Assembly (NCBI GenBank): GCA_023391105.1
Contig: JAEWBO010000037.1
Span: 1 to 40,309 of the forward strand
Reading direction: 5' to 3'
Source of the DNA: Bacillota bacterium
GTDB lineage: Bacteria; Bacillota; Clostridia; Christensenellales; SZUA-584
Length of the DNA stretch: 40,309 nt
Shown: positions 1 through 7,785 of the stretch, piece by piece
Position numbering within the stretch: position 1 is the first letter of the stretch
How the letters are laid out: every line of letters starts with the position of its first letter
Notes under the pieces: model-generated
Seen by the model: only the letters and a program-made list of their open reading frames with translations
What the model was told of the DNA's origin: nothing
Databases searched by the model: none
Program-made: the position numbers and the translations under genes

Positions 1-48
1 TTTTAATACACGTTGACGGAAGAATGCCTGTTGCCTTATAGTTTTCAT

Positions 49-126
49 GCAAGGAGCCCTTTCTTTCTGATCGTTGTTTTCTTAGCAGTTACAACTTTAT
101 CAGATTTTTGGGTTCCTTGCTTTTTT
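49..126 (+). terminator. Terminator-like long hairpin with T-tract
   Basis: An 11-bp stem pairs 49-59 with 110-120 (one G.U pair) and is followed directly by six T residues at 121-126. The roughly 50-nt loop holds a smaller helix (TCTGAT with ATCAGA). Read on the plus strand it looks like the 3' end of a transcript that begins left of the window. The loop is long for an intrinsic terminator, so it could instead be the end of a structured RNA or of a mobile element. No coding sequence is visible in 1-169. Confidence 0.4.
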
Positions 127-169
127 CTTTCCTTCTAACTGTTACACATCATTGTACAACCTACACTAA

Positions 170-505
170 TTAAACGTCTCTGTACGGTTGCATAATATAT
201 AGCGAATTGAAAACAAACTCTCGAATCATATTCTCTGCATCCGATTGTGAATATTCTATTGGTATAGTCTTATATGTATAAAATGACTCAACCTGTGGTA
301 TAACAACATCTGCATCTATATTTACATTCACTTTGCCATCAAAATACTCGTATGAATCTGCCCATTTTCGGGGTGCAAAGAACCGCTGGTCTGTTTTATT
401 AGATTGGCCTCCAGCAGATTCTAGGGAGCTATCACCTTTATTCGCAATTATGTCGGCCCCTGGGGTGTAGGTTTGTCAAACATATTGGAGTAGAACCAGT
501 GCGGT
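170..505 (-). pseudogene. Remnant of a secreted lipoprotein gene (DUF6034-like, decayed)
   Basis: A protein-like minus-strand frame runs from about 475 to a TAA at 170-172. It reads ANKGDSSLESAGG early, then KVNVNIDADVVIPQVESF, and ends at MQPYRDV. The beta-rich KVNVNIDADVVIP segment resembles secreted lipoproteins of Clostridia often labelled DUF6034; this is recognition from memory. Just upstream, in the same frame, is a hydrophobic stretch ALVLLQYV followed by TGA (476-478) exactly where a lipobox cysteine would be expected, and an earlier TAA at 506-508. No start codon is present and the frame covers only about a quarter of what I would expect for the family. It appears to be a dead fragment, truncated at both ends. 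A functional gene using an alternative code is very unlikely. Confidence 0.45.
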
Positions 506-533
506 TTACCCATATACAGTTTTCTACCCATTG

Positions 534-542
534 TGATATAAT
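534..542 (+). promoter_or_regulatory. Extended -10 promoter for the MFS gene
   Basis: TGATATAAT at 534-542 is an extended -10 element (TGnTATAAT). No good -35 hexamer lies 16-18 bp upstream, as is usual for extended -10 promoters. It lies 32 bp before the MFS start codon, and the ribosome site GGGGGA at 561-566 sits between them. Confidence 0.5.
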
Positions 543-574
543 CTATTTTTTATTACATCTGGGGGAATGGGAAT

Positions 575-1774
575 ATGAATATCAACAAGAAGCAGATCAA
601 TATCTACACCACCGTGGTGTTTGGCGCGGTGTTTTTCATGTGTATGTCCAACAACATCGTCGGCCCGCTGCTGGGCGACATCATGGCGCATTACGACATC
701 CGGCTGGATGGCGGCGGCCTTATGTCGATGTACCAAAATATTGGCGGCACTGCGGCCATCATACTGTTTTCCTTCGTGATGGACAGGTTGAACAAGACCG
801 TTGCTTTCACCGTGCCCATGCTTTTCCTCGCTTTGTCAATGCTTCTGATCGGCATCGCCCCACCCTACGCCATATTCATGCTTATGTTCCTTTTCTTCGG
901 CATATCGTTTAGCACGATGGATATGACAGGCAACGCCCTCGTATCCGACGTTCAGCAGAAAAAGCGTGATTCAGCGCTAAGCTTGATGCACGGTATCGCA
1001 TCTATCGGCGCAGTGGCCGCCCCTCTCATCGCGGGCGGTATCACAGAAACCGGGTTACCCTGGCAGACTGTTTACACTGCGGTGGGATGCTTCTTACTTA
1101 TTGTTCTGGTTGTCTACATACTTGTATCTGTTTACGCACGCCAGAGCCTGAAAGCAATTAAGGCGGTGCATCTGGACAGTAAAGAAAAAGGTGCGGGCAA
1201 AAGGTTCCTCACGGATAAAAATGTCTGGATCGCTGTTCTTTGCACCCTAATGTTCGGCGGTTACCAGAGCGGCATTATCGTTTGGGTGTCACAATACTTC
1301 AAGGAAGTGTTCGGTTGCGGACAGTTGGCAGCAGGGCTTGGCCTCACCGCATATTGGCTGGGTGCCGGCATCGTCCGCCTAATGTTCGGTATGGTTCCGC
1401 TGCTCCGGAAGCTGGAAACCCGGCCCGTGAATATTTACGGCAGCATACTCGCAGGCGGGGTTCTCGTCATCGGCATCCTGACTCGAAGCTACGCCGTGAT
1501 GCTGGTTTGCGTATTTCTCTCGGGCGCGCTCAACGCGCCGCTGCTCCCCCGGACAATGGGGCTAGTCAGCGGCTGGTACCGTAAAAACTCCGGCCTCGCA
1601 GCCAGCTTCGTGCTTGGCGCGCTGTATCTTGCCTTCTCATTCTTCCCGCTACTTATGGGTACGTTGGCCTATGCGTGGAACATGGACATGCTGATGATTG
1701 TGCCCGCGGCCTGTACCATACTGTCGGGAGTGATCTCGGTGCTGCTGCCCAGGAAAAGCACAAGTTTGGCGTAA
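575..1774 (+). CDS. MFS transporter, 12 membrane segments
   Basis: A 399-residue polytopic membrane protein with about 12 hydrophobic segments in two halves, separated by a charged central loop near residues 190-215 (ARQSLKAIKAVHLDSKEKG). This is the architecture of major facilitator superfamily carriers. A motif-A-like loop (DRLNKT) follows the second segment. The ATG at 575 has a good ribosome site, GGGGGA, 8 bases upstream. The substrate cannot be read from the sequence; sugar/H+ symport or drug efflux are both possible. It is the only plus-strand gene in the window, monocistronic, and bounded by its own promoter and terminator. Its downstream neighbour is convergent and shows no functional link. 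Confidence 0.85.
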   Translation: MNINKKQINIYTTVVFGAVFFMCMSNNIVGPLLGDIMAHYDIRLDGGGLMSMYQNIGGTAAIILFSFVMDRLNKTVAFTVPMLFLALSMLLIGIAPPYAIFMLMFLFFGISFSTMDMTGNALVSDVQQKKRDSALSLMHGIASIGAVAAPLIAGGITETGLPWQTVYTAVGCFLLIVLVVYILVSVYARQSLKAIKAVHLDSKEKGAGKRFLTDKNVWIAVLCTLMFGGYQSGIIVWVSQYFKEVFGCGQLAAGLGLTAYWLGAGIVRLMFGMVPLLRKLETRPVNIYGSILAGGVLVIGILTRSYAVMLVCVFLSGALNAPLLPRTMGLVSGWYRKNSGLAASFVLGALYLAFSFFPLLMGTLAYAWNMDMLMIVPAACTILSGVISVLLPRKSTSLA

Positions 1775-1800
1775 CCCAATAAGGCGCTATATGTGTTGTA

Positions 1801-1832
1801 CAGCACCTTCGACGGAGGGTGCTGTTATTTTT
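1801..1832 (+). terminator. Rho-independent terminator of the MFS gene
   Basis: A 10-bp stem, CAGCACCTTC with GAGGGTGCTG (one G.U pair), closes a GACG loop and is followed by TTATTTTT on the plus strand, 26 bases after the MFS stop codon. The minus-strand side has no T-tract, so it should stop only plus-strand transcription. Confidence 0.85.
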
Positions 1833-1871
1833 GGCGAAAACCTTCAGTTTTTCCGGCGGACGGATATGCAG

Positions 1872-2672
1872 TTACGGTTTGAGCACCCGACGTATAAGCG
1901 CCGTTTGAAAGCGGGCGGGCAAAGCGTTTAGCAGCAAAAGCAGCGGGTTGCGGTTGACGTTATACACATACCGCGAGCGCCGCGCTTGAAGCGCTTTTTG
2001 CACGAGGCGGGCGATTGCCTCCGGCGAAACTTTCCGCGCCTCAACGCGCTCCACGATTTTACGGAATCTTGCCGCGTTGCATGCATACAGCTTTGTGGTT
2101 TCGTTGAATGCGCTGAGCCTTTGCGTGGAAATATCGATTATCTGCGTATCGACCGCACCCGGACGGATGACCGAAACGCCGATGCCCAGCAGTTGCAGCT
2201 CCATCCGCAGCGAGAAGGCGTACCGCTCCAGCGCGGCTTTGGTGATTGCGTAGATGCCCGTGAAAGGCAGCGGATCCAGCGGCGCAAGCTCACTGCTGAT
2301 CAGAACGATTCGGCCGCCCCGCGAAAGCAGCGGCACAAACGCGCGGTTTACCCGGTATGGGCCAAATAGATTCACGTCGAATATCCGCGACCAGTCTGTC
2401 TCGGGCATCTCGACCAGCGAATTCAGATCGTACACGCCCGCCATATGAACGATGGCGTCAAGGCTGCCCGCCTCTGCGAAGACCGCGTCGCGCGCTGCCT
2501 CCACCGACGCAGCATCCGTGATATCCGCTCGGATAAAGTGCCATGCGTATTCTCCTTGCGGCTCCGCGCGATCGAGCCCCCATATACGGCAGCCCGCATG
2601 GTTCAGAAGCTCACACGCAACCCTGCCCATTCCCCCCGCCGCGCCCGTCACCAGCACATTTTTCACTTCCAT
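1872..2672 (-). CDS. Short-chain dehydrogenase/reductase (SDR)
   Basis: A 266-residue classical SDR. The N-terminus carries the nucleotide-binding glycine motif TGAAGGMG (from residue 9), an acidic residue after the second strand (GLDRAE) that hints at NAD(H) rather than NADP(H), and HMAG in place of NNAG near residue 86. The catalytic triad is visible as Ser136/137 (ISSE), Tyr151 and Lys155 (YAITK). The C-terminus is hydrophobic and basic (LLLLLNALPARFQ), seen in SDRs of the 17-beta-hydroxysteroid or retinol dehydrogenase type, so the substrate may be lipid-like; this is inference. GGAG lies 9-10 bases before the ATG, and a possible -10 box (TATAAT, 2705-2700) precedes it. It is convergent with the MFS gene and shows no clear link to the nif operon upstream. 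Confidence 0.85.
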   Translation of the reverse strand: MEVKNVLVTGAAGGMGRVACELLNHAGCRIWGLDRAEPQGEYAWHFIRADITDAASVEAARDAVFAEAGSLDAIVHMAGVYDLNSLVEMPETDWSRIFDVNLFGPYRVNRAFVPLLSRGGRIVLISSELAPLDPLPFTGIYAITKAALERYAFSLRMELQLLGIGVSVIRPGAVDTQIIDISTQRLSAFNETTKLYACNAARFRKIVERVEARKVSPEAIARLVQKALQARRSRYVYNVNRNPLLLLLNALPARFQTALIRRVLKP

Positions 2673-2983
2673 ATGCGCGTCTCCGATACGTTTTTACCCA
2701 TTATAGCATGCAGTTGCGCCCGGAATCCACCCGCATACTTGCGGAACCTATCCGCGTTTTACACGTGCTTAGGGACGAACATGGAACAGACGAAGCTATA
2801 TTTGGCGCTTACGGCTCTATGAATGTGACGGATTACAACCGTGAGACGGTTTGAGATTGTGCCGTAAGGCAGCGGTTTTGTGGATAGCACAAAACTGCTT
2901 ACGCAGTGGTTGACCGTCATCAAATAGATGCGTTTTATCTGCACCGCTGCAGACTTGTAGCGGTGCGAAGGTTTCTCGATATT
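2673..2983. other. Intergenic region with two inverted repeats downstream of the nif operon
   Basis: No convincing gene lies here. Two inverted repeats stand out: 2864-2882 with 2888-2902 (arms of about 15 bp, one small bulge), and 2941-2948 with 2959-2966 (8 bp perfect, 10-nt loop). On the minus strand, where nif transcription should end, neither has a canonical T-tract, though a short ACTGC/GCAGT stem followed by TTTT lies between them. The nif transcript may end here, but the terminator is not classical. The -10 box of the SDR gene is at the left end. Confidence 0.4.
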
Positions 2984-3868
2984 TTAACCCGTGATGATTT
3001 GCTTGTCAGTATTCTCTTCACCTTTATTGTCTCCTTGATCCTTTTTGGGCCATCCTTTCATTCCTTCCGGCGGAAAGAGGATCGGCATGGCCTTGGCGCG
3101 CAGCGTTATCAAATCCGCAGCCGCGGGATTTGTCGCATTATTGAGCTGCATATGAGATGCAAATTTATATGAATCGCAGTTTCCGGCTCTTTCTCCGATA
3201 CCGAATAGTGTGGTATCAACGCTAACCGCCCCTCCTCGCACAGCCTCCGCCGCGATTGCGCTCGCCATTCCCAAATCGTTGTGTGTGTGAATACCAAACG
3301 GTATATCCGTCTGCTCCGTCAAGTATTCAAGCAGCTTGCGTGCTTTCATCGGTGTCAGCGTGCCCACTGTATCTGCCAGTCTGACAGACAGCACACCCAA
3401 GCGCCTCATATCGCCCGCAAGCGAAGCGATAAACTCTGGATCTGCCCTGGACACATCCTGAAATCCCACCGAAACATTGCAGCCTTTCTCCCTTGCGAAG
3501 GCCACGCAATCCGCGAGCGTCTGTTTCACCCACGCACGGTCTTTTTTCAGCATCGTTTTCACGAGCATATCCGAAACAGGCGCACTGACGTGAATGATGT
3601 CAGGTTGGCAGTCAAGGCTGTGCGCAATGTCTTCCCGGCACATCCGGTTCCACACGGCAATTTTCGCCTTTGTGCGCACCTCCATGATGCGGCAGATTGC
3701 ATCCATCTCACAGCGGCCCATTGCTGGAATACCCGCTTCAATCTGGCAAAACCCGGCTCGTTCCAGCAGTTGTGCCAGCTTTACCTTTTTTTCTATGCTG
3801 AACGCAAAACCGCTGCGCTGCTCACCGTCGCGCAAGGTCGTATCCGTCAGCAGCACCTGAGGCTTCAT
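2984..3868 (-). CDS. nifV-alpha: Homocitrate synthase, alpha subunit (catalytic part of split NifV)
   Basis: A 294-residue TIM-barrel protein of the HMGL-like family. The N-terminus has DTTLRDGEQ (residues 9-17), the metal and substrate region; the metal-binding HTHNDLG and the family motif GERAGNCDS lie in the second half. NifV condenses acetyl-CoA and 2-oxoglutarate to homocitrate, the organic ligand of FeMo-cofactor. The chain stops shortly after the barrel, in a charged tail (KKDQGDNKGEENTDK), so the usual C-terminal domain is missing. That domain is encoded by the preceding gene, as in the split nifV-omega/nifV-alpha of C. pasteurianum. The start overlaps the nifV-omega stop as ATGA, which suggests translational coupling and a stoichiometric pair. 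Last gene of the operon. Confidence 0.9.
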   Translation of the reverse strand: MKPQVLLTDTTLRDGEQRSGFAFSIEKKVKLAQLLERAGFCQIEAGIPAMGRCEMDAICRIMEVRTKAKIAVWNRMCREDIAHSLDCQPDIIHVSAPVSDMLVKTMLKKDRAWVKQTLADCVAFAREKGCNVSVGFQDVSRADPEFIASLAGDMRRLGVLSVRLADTVGTLTPMKARKLLEYLTEQTDIPFGIHTHNDLGMASAIAAEAVRGGAVSVDTTLFGIGERAGNCDSYKFASHMQLNNATNPAAADLITLRAKAMPILFPPEGMKGWPKKDQGDNKGEENTDKQIITG

Positions 3869-4812
3869 GCAGCATCTCCTCCCGCCGCCTTTTTTGCCAA
3901 TGAAGCAAAGGTATCATCACTTAAGCCGCCGCCATCGCATAGGCTTTGCTCACGCACGAGATGCAGCAGCCGGTCCAAATCGGTCACACAGTTTAAACCG
4001 AGCTCCTCAAGCTTGAGCTTCAGCGCCTGCTTTCCTGAGTGCTTGCCGATGATGATGTTCCGCGCCGCGCCCACTGCTTCCGGCGCAAACGGCTCGTAGC
4101 ACTGTCGGTTTTTAGCGATACCGTCCACATGCACGCCGGACTCCACATTAAACAGCGTCGAACCGATCACCGCCTTGTGTGCGGGTATCGCCGTTTTTGT
4201 CAACCGCGTGTATGCGCGTGCAATATCGGGCAGCTTCATAAGCTGCACGGCTGGCGGCAGCATACCGTAGACATGCAGCGCAGCAAGCACTTCTTCCAAT
4301 GGCGCATAACCACCCGTGCCCATAAAAGCGGCGGTCAGCCGTTGTCCTCCCGCCAGCAGCCATTCCACCGCTAGCGCCGTGCCCGCTTCTCCCGCGTCGC
4401 GCGGGCAGAACCCACAGCGCGAGTCGTCCGCCAGCCGACTGAATTCAGCCGCATAATCCGCAAAGAACAACGATTCATCCGCTGTCCACCGAATCTCCTG
4501 CGCAAACGTAGGCAGCGAGTTTCCCAAAGCGCATTCGATAATCGCTCCGGGCATCCCCTCATTCGTGCTGAGATATCCGGCAAAGCCGGACGGTGCTGCT
4601 TTGCAGCCTTCGGGGACGCTGAGCACGGTGCGTTCCGGCTCGATAACCGGTGTCAGCTGTGCGACTGCGTTCCAAGGCACCTGTATACTGGCGATGCCGA
4701 ACGCCAACAGCGTTTGATAATACGCACGAAGCGCCTGCGGATCAACGCCGTCGAGCTGCAAGCCGCACAATGATGCATCAGTGATTTGCAGCTTGTCAGC
4801 GCTATATAACAA
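3865..4812 (-). CDS. nifV-omega: Homocitrate synthase, omega subunit (C-terminal part of split NifV)
   Basis: About 315 residues. The C-terminal half is clearly the NifV/isopropylmalate synthase linker and helical domain: FNVESGVHVDGIAKN, a cysteine-tyrosine-glutamate stretch (QCYEPF) and IIIGKHSGKQAL. The N-terminal half looks like a degenerate TIM barrel; ITDASLCGLQLDG replaces the catalytic DTTLRDGE motif, so this subunit alone should be inactive. The open frame extends to a TTG at 4839, but only the TTG at 4812 has a ribosome site (GAAAAGG, 4828-4822) at proper distance, and it gives the short N-terminus typical of the family. Either start overlaps the end of the ferredoxin gene. The stop overlaps nifV-alpha by ATGA. 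Confidence 0.85.
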   Translation of the reverse strand: MLYSADKLQITDASLCGLQLDGVDPQALRAYYQTLLAFGIASIQVPWNAVAQLTPVIEPERTVLSVPEGCKAAPSGFAGYLSTNEGMPGAIIECALGNSLPTFAQEIRWTADESLFFADYAAEFSRLADDSRCGFCPRDAGEAGTALAVEWLLAGGQRLTAAFMGTGGYAPLEEVLAALHVYGMLPPAVQLMKLPDIARAYTRLTKTAIPAHKAVIGSTLFNVESGVHVDGIAKNRQCYEPFAPEAVGAARNIIIGKHSGKQALKLKLEELGLNCVTDLDRLLHLVREQSLCDGGGLSDDTFASLAKKAAGGDAA

Positions 4813-5110
4813 GCCGGTCAACCTTTTCACCGTTTTCAAAATGCTGCTTCACTATATCCGCCACATCGTCCTCGGTGACATTGCCATACCATGTGGCTTC
4901 GGGATAAACCACCACCACCGGGCCCCTATCGCAAATGCCGAAGCAGCCCGTGTTGGTGACCAGAACATCTCCTGACAGATCGTTCTCGTCGATTTCTTCC
5001 ATAAATCGCTGCACGAGGTTCACGCTCCCCTTGGTATGGCAAAAGCCTTTTTGAACGCCGTTAATACGGCAGCTCGTGCACACAAAAACATGATATTTGG
5101 GTTGTACCAT
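4802..5110 (-). CDS. Thioredoxin-like [2Fe-2S] ferredoxin (Shethna type)
   Basis: A 102-residue protein of the thioredoxin-fold ferredoxin family, the same length as the C. pasteurianum [2Fe-2S] ferredoxin and, from memory, very similar to it throughout. Cysteines are at 11, 14, 24, 56 and 60 (FVCTSC, GFC, TGCFGIC); in the C. pasteurianum protein the cluster is held by residues at 11, 56, 60 and the 14-24 loop. The C. pasteurianum ferredoxin has been reported to interact with the nitrogenase MoFe protein. Here the gene lies inside the nif operon, 2 bases after nifN-B and overlapping nifV-omega, which supports a role in electron supply or in cofactor assembly. AAGGA lies about 12 bases before the ATG. 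Confidence 0.92.
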   Translation of the reverse strand: MVQPKYHVFVCTSCRINGVQKGFCHTKGSVNLVQRFMEEIDENDLSGDVLVTNTGCFGICDRGPVVVVYPEATWYGNVTEDDVADIVKQHFENGEKVDRLVI

Positions 5111-5112
5111 CG

Positions 5113-7785
5113 TTATATAATTCCTTTCTTTTGATTCGCGTTGTATTCTGCCGCCGCATCCTGCACAGCCTCTTCAATACAGCCAAAACCCGTGAATGCC
5201 ATAATGCCCTTTTCGGCCAGCTTCTGACGCGGTGCCTCCCCGATGCGCATTGTGATCACAGAGGCGCAGTCTTCGATGGCGCGGTAGATTTCTTCGATTT
5301 TCATCTGCTTTCCACCGCCCTTGCCATCGCAGCCCGGCGTGTTGTCGCAGTATTTTCCCACACCCCGGCGTTCCACAAAGCGCACCTCGCTGCCGCGTGC
5401 TTCATAGATGTAGAAGTCAGTCGCGTGCCCGAAGTGCTGATCAACAAGCACACCGCCATGAGACGATACCGCAAACAGCAGCGGCTTCTGGACAGACGGG
5501 GCTGTTTTTTTCGCGGTTTTGCCGCATCCGCCGCTATCGCAAAAGCTCGCGGATTCATCGTTATCCAAACGGCCCACTGCATCGGCGCGGCACTGGCGGC
5601 AATGCATCATCTGCGTCAGCGTTTCACCGCACTTTTCTCGCATTGCTATGATCTCTTTGTTGCTGACCAGAGGCATGCTCTCAAACGCACTGCCCTTCAC
5701 GGGTATCAGCTGCATGATGTTGGTAATGGACGCGCCGAGCTGCTTCACCTGTTCCACCACAGCGGGAATGTGCGCTTCGTTGATGCCCTTGAGCATCACG
5801 ATGTTCACCTTTACCATTACGCCCCGCTCCGCGAGCATTTTAATGCCCGCCATTTGATTGGCCAGCAGTATGGCGGCAGCCGTTTCTCCTGTGTATGTGT
5901 GCCCCATATAGCGAACATGCTTGTAAATATGGCTGCCGAGGGCCGCATCCACCGTGTTTACCGTCACCGTCACGTGCGACACACCAAGAGCGGCAATTTG
6001 CTGAGCGTATTGCGGCAGCATCAGGCCGTTGGTGGAAAGACAAAATGTCACATCCTTGTCGGCCATGCGTATCATTTGCAGCGTTTTTTGCGTCTTTTCA
6101 AAATCAGCCAGTGCATCACCCGGCCCCGCGATACCCACAACAGTCAGGTTGGGTATGCGCGCCTTGGCTTCCATGTATCTGTCCAGCGCCTCCTTCGGCG
6201 ACAGCACTCGCGTGGTGACGCCAGGGCGGCTTTCATTGGGACAGTCAAACTTCCTCACGCAATAGTTGCACTGAATGTTGCAGTCGCGCGCAACAGGCAG
6301 ATGAATGCGTGCGTAGTCACCGCCGCAGCCGTTGAAGCACGGGTGCGCGGCCGTCCGCTGTTCCAACGTATGCTTACCTGCGGCCATGGCGCTATCTGAC
6401 ACCGCGTCGATTGTTTTATCGCCGTGGTATTTTTCATACAATGCGTCGCGGAAGCTCGATTCCTTGCGTTCGAGCAGCGCGTTTGTCATTCTGTCCAGCA
6501 GCGATAACGCACCCTCATACCCGAGTGTGCGGATACGCTGACCGCCGACGCTGTCGTGAACAGGGAACGCACACCGAATCAAAGGCAATCCGAGCTTATG
6601 CGCAATACGCCTGCCATCTGAGCTGCCCACCAGCAGATTGGCCTTCAGCCGAACCGCCGCTTCCTCAATCACATCAAAGTCACACGCGTCTTGTATCTCA
6701 AAATCCTCTGTGAAAAAGGTGTCCGCAACGCTGGCGGTCTCTTGCTCCAGCAGCGTTTTGAGCGTGTCACACTTAGCGCCCGTCGCTGTGAGCACAGGTA
6801 CCAGCCCGTTTTCGGTGCAAAGCCGGTTTGTAGCAAAAACGAAATCAGGCTCGCCGAATATCACCGCGCGTCCCTCGGCGTTGTATTTATGCGAATCCAC
6901 CATCGCGTCCAAAAACCGGGCGCGCTCGCCTTTCATCGCTTCCGTCACTTTTCCGCCCGCTTGCGCCAGCAGGCCAATCAGCGAATCGGTGTCGCGAAGG
7001 CCCATAGGCAAATGGCACCGCACATAGGGCACGCCGTAGGTATCGTGCAAGAACTTTGCCGGTGAGTCAGCATCGCTGATAAACGTGGATAGCTCCACCG
7101 TCAACCGAGAGCCCGCCGTGCGCGCGATGTCTGCCAGCGATGTGCCGCCTTCGGGCAGCCGCTTGTAGTCCTTTTGAAATCCGCCGTCGAGGTTTTCCGA
7201 AAGATCTGGCAGTAATATCACATTCAACCCCATCTCACAAAAAAGGTTTTTTAAGTACCGCGTGTCCGCCGGGCTTAAGCAGCCGGTAATCACGTTAATG
7301 CTGTCATGCTGTTCATTTTGTATATCCACGCTGCGCACAATGGCGCTGAGTGCCGCAAAAAAGCCTTCAAACTGCGTCCCAGCATACCCTGCCGACGATA
7401 CCGGGATGATTTTTGCCCGGCAAGCCGGATTCGTCTCATAAAAATCACGAATCATGCGCGGCAGGTCTTCGCCGATCGTCTCGGCGAGGCACGTTGTGGC
7501 GACGCCGATTACATCCGGATTATAAAGCGCAATCAGGTTTTTCAGCCCATTGATCAAATTGGCTTCACCGCCGAACACGGTGCCCTGCTCCGTCAAGGAC
7601 GAGGACGCAATATCCACCGGCTCGTTGTAATGCGTGGCCATATGCCGCCGGATATACGTGCTGCAGCCTTGTGACCCGTGAAGCAGTGTCATACACCGGC
7701 GAATGCCCATAAACGCGCTGACGCTGCCCATTGGCATGCACATTTTGCACGGGTTAACGGTTAACTCAACAAGGTTCATGCTCAT
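5113..7785 (-). CDS. nifN-B: NifN-NifB fusion: FeMo-cofactor scaffold plus NifB-co synthase
   Basis: An 890-residue fusion. Residues 1 to about 445 are NifN, with the cluster-type cysteines NPCKMC (13, 16), GSQGC (41) and TTC (99). Residues about 480-745 are the radical-SAM protein NifB, with the CX3CX2C motif at 502, 506 and 509 (CNIQCNYC) plus the conserved CRQC downstream. Residues about 768-880 form a NifX/NafY-like cofactor-binding domain (HFGHATDFYIYE). NifB builds the [8Fe-9S-C] precursor, and NifEN matures it to FeMo-cofactor. The same fusion occurs in C. pasteurianum. A GTG at 7803 is in frame, but the ATG at 7785 has GGAGGTG just upstream and overlaps the nifE stop as ATGA, so it is preferred. 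Confidence 0.95.
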   Translation of the reverse strand: MSMNLVELTVNPCKMCMPMGSVSAFMGIRRCMTLLHGSQGCSTYIRRHMATHYNEPVDIASSSLTEQGTVFGGEANLINGLKNLIALYNPDVIGVATTCLAETIGEDLPRMIRDFYETNPACRAKIIPVSSAGYAGTQFEGFFAALSAIVRSVDIQNEQHDSINVITGCLSPADTRYLKNLFCEMGLNVILLPDLSENLDGGFQKDYKRLPEGGTSLADIARTAGSRLTVELSTFISDADSPAKFLHDTYGVPYVRCHLPMGLRDTDSLIGLLAQAGGKVTEAMKGERARFLDAMVDSHKYNAEGRAVIFGEPDFVFATNRLCTENGLVPVLTATGAKCDTLKTLLEQETASVADTFFTEDFEIQDACDFDVIEEAAVRLKANLLVGSSDGRRIAHKLGLPLIRCAFPVHDSVGGQRIRTLGYEGALSLLDRMTNALLERKESSFRDALYEKYHGDKTIDAVSDSAMAAGKHTLEQRTAAHPCFNGCGGDYARIHLPVARDCNIQCNYCVRKFDCPNESRPGVTTRVLSPKEALDRYMEAKARIPNLTVVGIAGPGDALADFEKTQKTLQMIRMADKDVTFCLSTNGLMLPQYAQQIAALGVSHVTVTVNTVDAALGSHIYKHVRYMGHTYTGETAAAILLANQMAGIKMLAERGVMVKVNIVMLKGINEAHIPAVVEQVKQLGASITNIMQLIPVKGSAFESMPLVSNKEIIAMREKCGETLTQMMHCRQCRADAVGRLDNDESASFCDSGGCGKTAKKTAPSVQKPLLFAVSSHGGVLVDQHFGHATDFYIYEARGSEVRFVERRGVGKYCDNTPGCDGKGGGKQMKIEEIYRAIEDCASVITMRIGEAPRQKLAEKGIMAFTGFGCIEEAVQDAAAEYNANQKKGII

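Noticed and set aside
2759..2944. Minus-strand frame of 61 codons between nifV-alpha and the SDR gene
   Set aside because: No ribosome site or family resemblance, and it crosses two inverted repeats.
5131..6399. Long plus-strand frame of 422 codons opposite nifN-B
   Set aside because: A shadow of the GC-rich codon pattern of nifN-B, rich in His and Arg with no recognisable domain. Similar shadows oppose nifE, phoH, yqfD and recO.
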